DNA from: DTYU01 sp040757355
GTDB lineage: Bacteria > Bacillota > Desulfotomaculia > Desulfotomaculales > Ammonificaceae
DNA length: 8,368 nt
NCBI GenBank assembly: GCA_040757355.1
Contig: JBFLWY010000076.1
Coordinates: forward strand, 1 to 8,368
Reading direction: 5' to 3'
Position 1 is the stretch's first letter. Each line of letters begins with the position of its first letter. The notes beneath the pieces were generated by a model. It was not told the origin of the DNA and did not search any database. It was given only the letters and a program-made list of their open reading frames with translations. Made by a program: the position numbers and the translations under genes. Shown one piece after another: positions 6,255 to 8,368 of this stretch.

Positions 6255-7241
6255 ATGCCGTATTTAGAGAGACGCGAGATAATCGCCGAAATCGGTCAAT
6301 TGCGGAATTCTTCAGTGATCTGCTATTTTACCGGTGACAGGGAAAACGTGTCAACCAGGATTGCGCCCGATGTTATGCCGGTGATGTACCGGCATTTGCG
6401 CCTCCTAAAGAAGCCCAAACGCATCGCGCTTGTACTGTATACGCGGGGCGGTGATGTACTGACTCCCTGGCGGCTGGTGCACCTCATACGGGAGTTTGCG
6501 TCGCAGTTCGACGTGCTTGTGCCTTTCCGGGCTTATAGCGCAGGGACGCTGATCTGCCTCGGAGCGGACGAGATTGTAATGACGAAAATGGGGGAACTGG
6601 GTCCGATTGATCCGAGTGTGGTTAACGCTTTTAATCCCCAGGACCCGCAGAACCCTGCCGCACGCGTTCCCGTCAACGTGGAGGATGTTTATTCTTATCT
6701 TGCACTTGCGAAGGAGCAAGCGAGTCTCACCAGCGAGGAGTTTCTGGCGAGGACCTTTGCACTGCTGGCGGAACGCATACATCCGCTGGCCCTGGGAAAT
6801 GTGCACCGGAACTACCTCCTGGTGCGGTCCCTGGCGAGGCGGCTGCTGGGACTGCGTCGCGAGCCGTTCTCCGAAGAACGGGTGCAATACATTATCGACA
6901 GCCTGACGGAGAAGCTATATGCCCATAACCATATGATTTCACGACAGGAAGCCGCTCAGGAGATAAAGCTCCCGGTGGTTTTCCCTTCCGAGCAGCTCGA
7001 GCAGCTCATGTGGGAGTTGTACGAGGATTTTGCGGCGGAGCTTGTCATGCTGCAGCCTTTCAACCCGGCCGAAATCTTGCGCGGTTCCAGGACCGAGTTT
7101 GAGGTCACCGGCGGCTTTGTAGAATCGGAACGCGGTCAGGACGCGTTTGTTTTTAACGGGGTGGTGGAGCGGCGTGACTTTCCGGAGGCGGGCCAAATCA
7201 ACGTCAACATTCTAAAACAGGGATGGCACAGCCGGATATGA
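6255..7241 (+). CDS. SDH_sah family (ClpP/SppA-like) serine protease
   Basis: A 328-residue protein of the ClpP/crotonase fold, matching the SDH_sah (serine dehydrogenase proteinase) family from memory. LYTRGGDVLTPW (61-72) supplies the Gly-Gly oxyanion loop. AYSAGTLICLGAD (93-105) holds the likely nucleophile Ser95 in the SAG context seen in SppA-type proteases. MGELGPIDPSV (112-122) is the conserved segment that follows. The C-terminal half has YAHNHMISRQEA (222-233), also typical of the family. No signal peptide or membrane segment is seen, so it is probably cytoplasmic. ATG 6255 is preceded by GGGAGGG at only 2-3 bases, a short spacing, but the N-terminus resembles family members. It lies between two hsp20 genes, which suggests a role in protein quality control; its substrates are unknown. 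Confidence 0.85.
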   Translation: MPYLERREIIAEIGQLRNSSVICYFTGDRENVSTRIAPDVMPVMYRHLRLLKKPKRIALVLYTRGGDVLTPWRLVHLIREFASQFDVLVPFRAYSAGTLICLGADEIVMTKMGELGPIDPSVVNAFNPQDPQNPAARVPVNVEDVYSYLALAKEQASLTSEEFLARTFALLAERIHPLALGNVHRNYLLVRSLARRLLGLRREPFSEERVQYIIDSLTEKLYAHNHMISRQEAAQEIKLPVVFPSEQLEQLMWELYEDFAAELVMLQPFNPAEILRGSRTEFEVTGGFVESERGQDAFVFNGVVERRDFPEAGQINVNILKQGWHSRI

Positions 7242-7257
7242 AGTCGGAAGCCGGATG

Positions 7258-7357
7258 AACCACCAAGGCGCTAAGGACACAAAGGAAAGAATCAGATAGA
7301 ACCAGATTAGCTGAAAAATTTATATAGGTCTTTGGCGATCTTGGCGCCTTGGCGGTT
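7258..7357. repeat. Imperfect inverted repeat of the CCAAGGCGC type
   Basis: AACCACCAAGGCGC begins the left arm (7258-7284). The right arm (7330-7357) is, in reverse complement, AACCGCCAAGGCGC followed by a similar tail. Arms of 27 and 28 bases match at most positions and enclose about 45 AT-rich bases. Repeats of this kind are, from memory, scattered between genes in many bacteria. It may fold in RNA and end the protease transcript, or be a small non-autonomous mobile element. Confidence 0.75.
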
Positions 7358-7403
7358 AGAGGTATATGTCTATCAGTTTAAGCTTGAACTTTCGAACTCT
7401 TTT

Positions 7404-7409
7404 AGGAGG
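7404..7409 (+). promoter_or_regulatory. Ribosome binding site choosing between two adjacent ATGs
   Basis: AGGAGG stands 4 bases before ATG 7414 and 7 bases before ATG 7417. The second spacing is more usual, so 7417 is preferred. The longer frame from 7366 has no such site. Confidence 0.65.
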
Positions 7410-7416
7410 GAAAATG

Positions 7417-7599
7417 ATGAACGAAAAAGAAGACCGCCGCCATGTGAACAGGCGGGTTGCCCTCGTGAGGTTTACGTATCCGCTGTCAAACCGCTACTAC
7501 CTTCTTACCAACAGCAGCGGTTATCCTTCCGCGGAGTACCGGTTTCCTTACCGTGGTGCGGGCGAGCCGGGTTTTGTGGTTCGAGAGATTGATAGGTAG
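7417..7599 (+). CDS. Small basic protein of unknown function
   Basis: A 60-residue frame starting MNEKEDRRHVNRRVALVRF and ending VVREIDR before TAG 7597-7599. The N-terminus is rich in Arg, and the middle in Tyr, Ser and Pro. A good AGGAGG site supports translation. I do not recognise it. The DRRHVNRRV opening faintly recalls the Arg-rich start of PilZ domains, but the protein is too short and the rest does not fit. It follows the protease gene on the same strand after the inverted repeat and converges on the second hsp20. No Cys pairs, signal peptide or membrane segment are visible. Confidence 0.55.
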   Translation: MNEKEDRRHVNRRVALVRFTYPLSNRYYLLTNSSGYPSAEYRFPYRGAGEPGFVVREIDR

Positions 7600-7689
7600 C
7601 GCTGCGGTTCGCTTTCTATTGCGGGATATGCTTGCGGCGGGGCAACCGGTCCGCCGGGTCTTACCATTGACAAGAAGACTGTCAAATAC

Positions 7690-7714
7690 AACCGGGTGCT
7701 CCGCACACCCGGTT
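7690..7714 (-). terminator. Hairpin downstream of the compact hsp20
   Basis: AACCGGGTG (7690-7698) and CACCCGGTT (7706-7714) form a 9-bp G+C-rich stem with a 7-base loop, 4 bases past the hsp20 stop on the minus strand. Only a loose T-rich stretch (GTATTTG) follows, so termination is plausible but not certain. It may serve the convergent small gene as well. Confidence 0.55.
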
Positions 7715-7718
7715 CCGG

Positions 7719-8105
7719 TCACCATTCGCGGTCCTTCTTGTTTTTCTTGTTGAACTTTACCACTAACACTCCATTAGTAAGGTCCGCAGTGACGGCGTCA
7801 GAATCAACATCCCCCGGGATGGCCAGCAGACGGGCGTAAGTGCCGCGCGGGCGTTCCGCGTAAAGGGGTGTGCCCTGTGGTATTTTGTCGCTTAGCGGCC
7901 CGCTTAAAGCTACCTCGGACGGGGAGATTTCGAGTACCAGCTTGTCCGGGTCCGCCCCTGCTACGTCCATGAGATATACTATCTGGTCACCGGTGTCGAT
8001 GATATCGACCCGCGGCAGGATACTGGCGGGGACCGACCATGCCGGCACTCCGGTGGCCATGCCTCCAACTACTTCCGGGTTGTGGGTTATCTGTCTGATT
8101 TCCAT
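7719..8105 (-). CDS. Compact Hsp20/alpha-crystallin chaperone
   Basis: A 128-residue small heat-shock protein. A short N-terminus (about 30 residues, with VPAWSVPASILPRVDI) leads into the alpha-crystallin domain: IVYLMDVAGADPDKLVLEI, EVALSG, a linker with PLYAERPRGTYARLLAIPGD, which is the usual beta-6/beta-7 region, and LTNGVLVVKFNKK with the conserved G-V-L. The C-terminus (KKNKKDREW) lacks a clear IxI motif, so oligomer assembly may differ from standard Hsp20s. Start ATG 8105 follows GGAGGAG (8112-8118) by 6 bases; a TTG at 8108 is too close to that site. Unlike the other Hsp20 it has no repeat. Chaperone activity is ATP-independent in this family. Confidence 0.88.
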   Translation of the reverse strand: MEIRQITHNPEVVGGMATGVPAWSVPASILPRVDIIDTGDQIVYLMDVAGADPDKLVLEISPSEVALSGPLSDKIPQGTPLYAERPRGTYARLLAIPGDVDSDAVTADLTNGVLVVKFNKKNKKDREW

Positions 8106-8111
8106 CAAGCA

Positions 8112-8118
8112 CTCCTCC
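8112..8118 (-). promoter_or_regulatory. Ribosome binding site of the compact hsp20
   Basis: GGAGGAG on the minus strand, 6 bases before ATG 8105. It favours this ATG over the TTG three bases earlier. Confidence 0.75.
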
Positions 8119-8368
8119 GAAAATAGACGTTTAACTTATATTGACTGCCCAGCACTCAGTGTAGCTTTTGCGCTTCGAAGAAAAAATCTTACTTTATAAT
8201 CGTCGTGAACGACTCCTGCGTGAACTTGCTAACGCTTCGGACTGAGACTATTTTAGCCGGTTGACCGGCCGTTTATACACCTTTACACGTACCAAAAGGG
8301 ATTCGGCGCATCGCGGCGAAAAGGTTTTGTACCGTCTAAACTAACCAACTGAAAATACTATTCTTTTC
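8119..8368. other. Non-coding right end with two hairpins
   Basis: No convincing ORF. GCCGG/CCGGC (8256-8260 with 8265-8269) makes a tight hairpin with a TTGA loop. A longer imperfect one spans 8287-8335, with CAAAA/TTTTG, TTCG/CGAA and CGC/GCG pairs broken by internal loops. A short palindrome GTCGT-TC-ACGAC (minus strand, about 8202-8213) could be an operator ahead of the hsp20. TATAAT at 8195-8200 has no matching -35 box on the plus strand. I see no CIRCE (HrcA) site. Confidence 0.4.

Noticed and set aside
7553..7753. 66-codon plus-strand frame that could be a frameshifted tail of the small basic protein
   Set aside because: It runs through the hairpin at 7690-7714 and into the antisense of hsp20; no homology or start signal supports it.

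Overview
The window looks like chromosomal DNA of a Gram-positive, probably anaerobic Firmicute, perhaps a Peptococcaceae/Pelotomaculum-type clostridium. This is inferred from strong AGGAGG-type ribosome binding sites, TTG and ATG starts, a GAF/PAS/GGDEF/HD-GYP sensor, a c-di-GMP-I-like riboswitch and DUF3795 and SDH_sah family proteins. No taxonomic marker gene is present, so the assignment is tentative. The sequence is a draft scaffold: a run of exactly 100 N (2333-2432) lies between two identical 127-bp flanks.

Layout. 1-122: C-terminal end of an unidentified CDS. 123-1165: a visibly AT-rich accessory patch with a small cysteine-rich DUF3795 protein (229-693), an attC-like or hairpin element (about 711-824), and a small unknown ORF with an apparent one-base frameshift (919-1165). 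1250-4404 (minus): one large c-di-GMP turnover sensor, GAF-PAS-GAF-PAS-GGDEF-HD-GYP. It is split in the raw sequence only by the gap; removing the 100 N and one copy of the 127-bp duplicate gives one 975-residue frame. 4405-5188: a 784-bp non-coding region that holds, on the minus strand upstream of the sensor, a c-di-GMP-I (GEMM)-like riboswitch, a small terminator-like hairpin and a G+C-rich block with competing pairings.

5189-6025 (minus): a small heat-shock protein (Hsp20) with an unusual 183-residue Asn-Pro/Trp/Ala repeat N-terminus. 6255-7241 (plus): an SDH_sah/ClpP-SppA-like serine protease, divergent from the first Hsp20. 7258-7357: an imperfect inverted repeat of the dispersed CCAAGGCGC type. 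7417-7599 (plus): a small basic protein of unknown function. 7719-8105 (minus): a second, compact Hsp20. 8106-8368: non-coding, with two hairpins.

How the parts may work together. The riboswitch-like leader and the GGDEF/HD-GYP protein suggest feedback, in which c-di-GMP controls synthesis of an enzyme that makes or breaks c-di-GMP. The right half is a proteostasis cluster: two divergent Hsp20 chaperones flank a cytoplasmic serine protease. The most unusual items are the repeat-bearing Hsp20, the two-part leader of the c-di-GMP gene and the attC-like element behind the DUF3795 gene.
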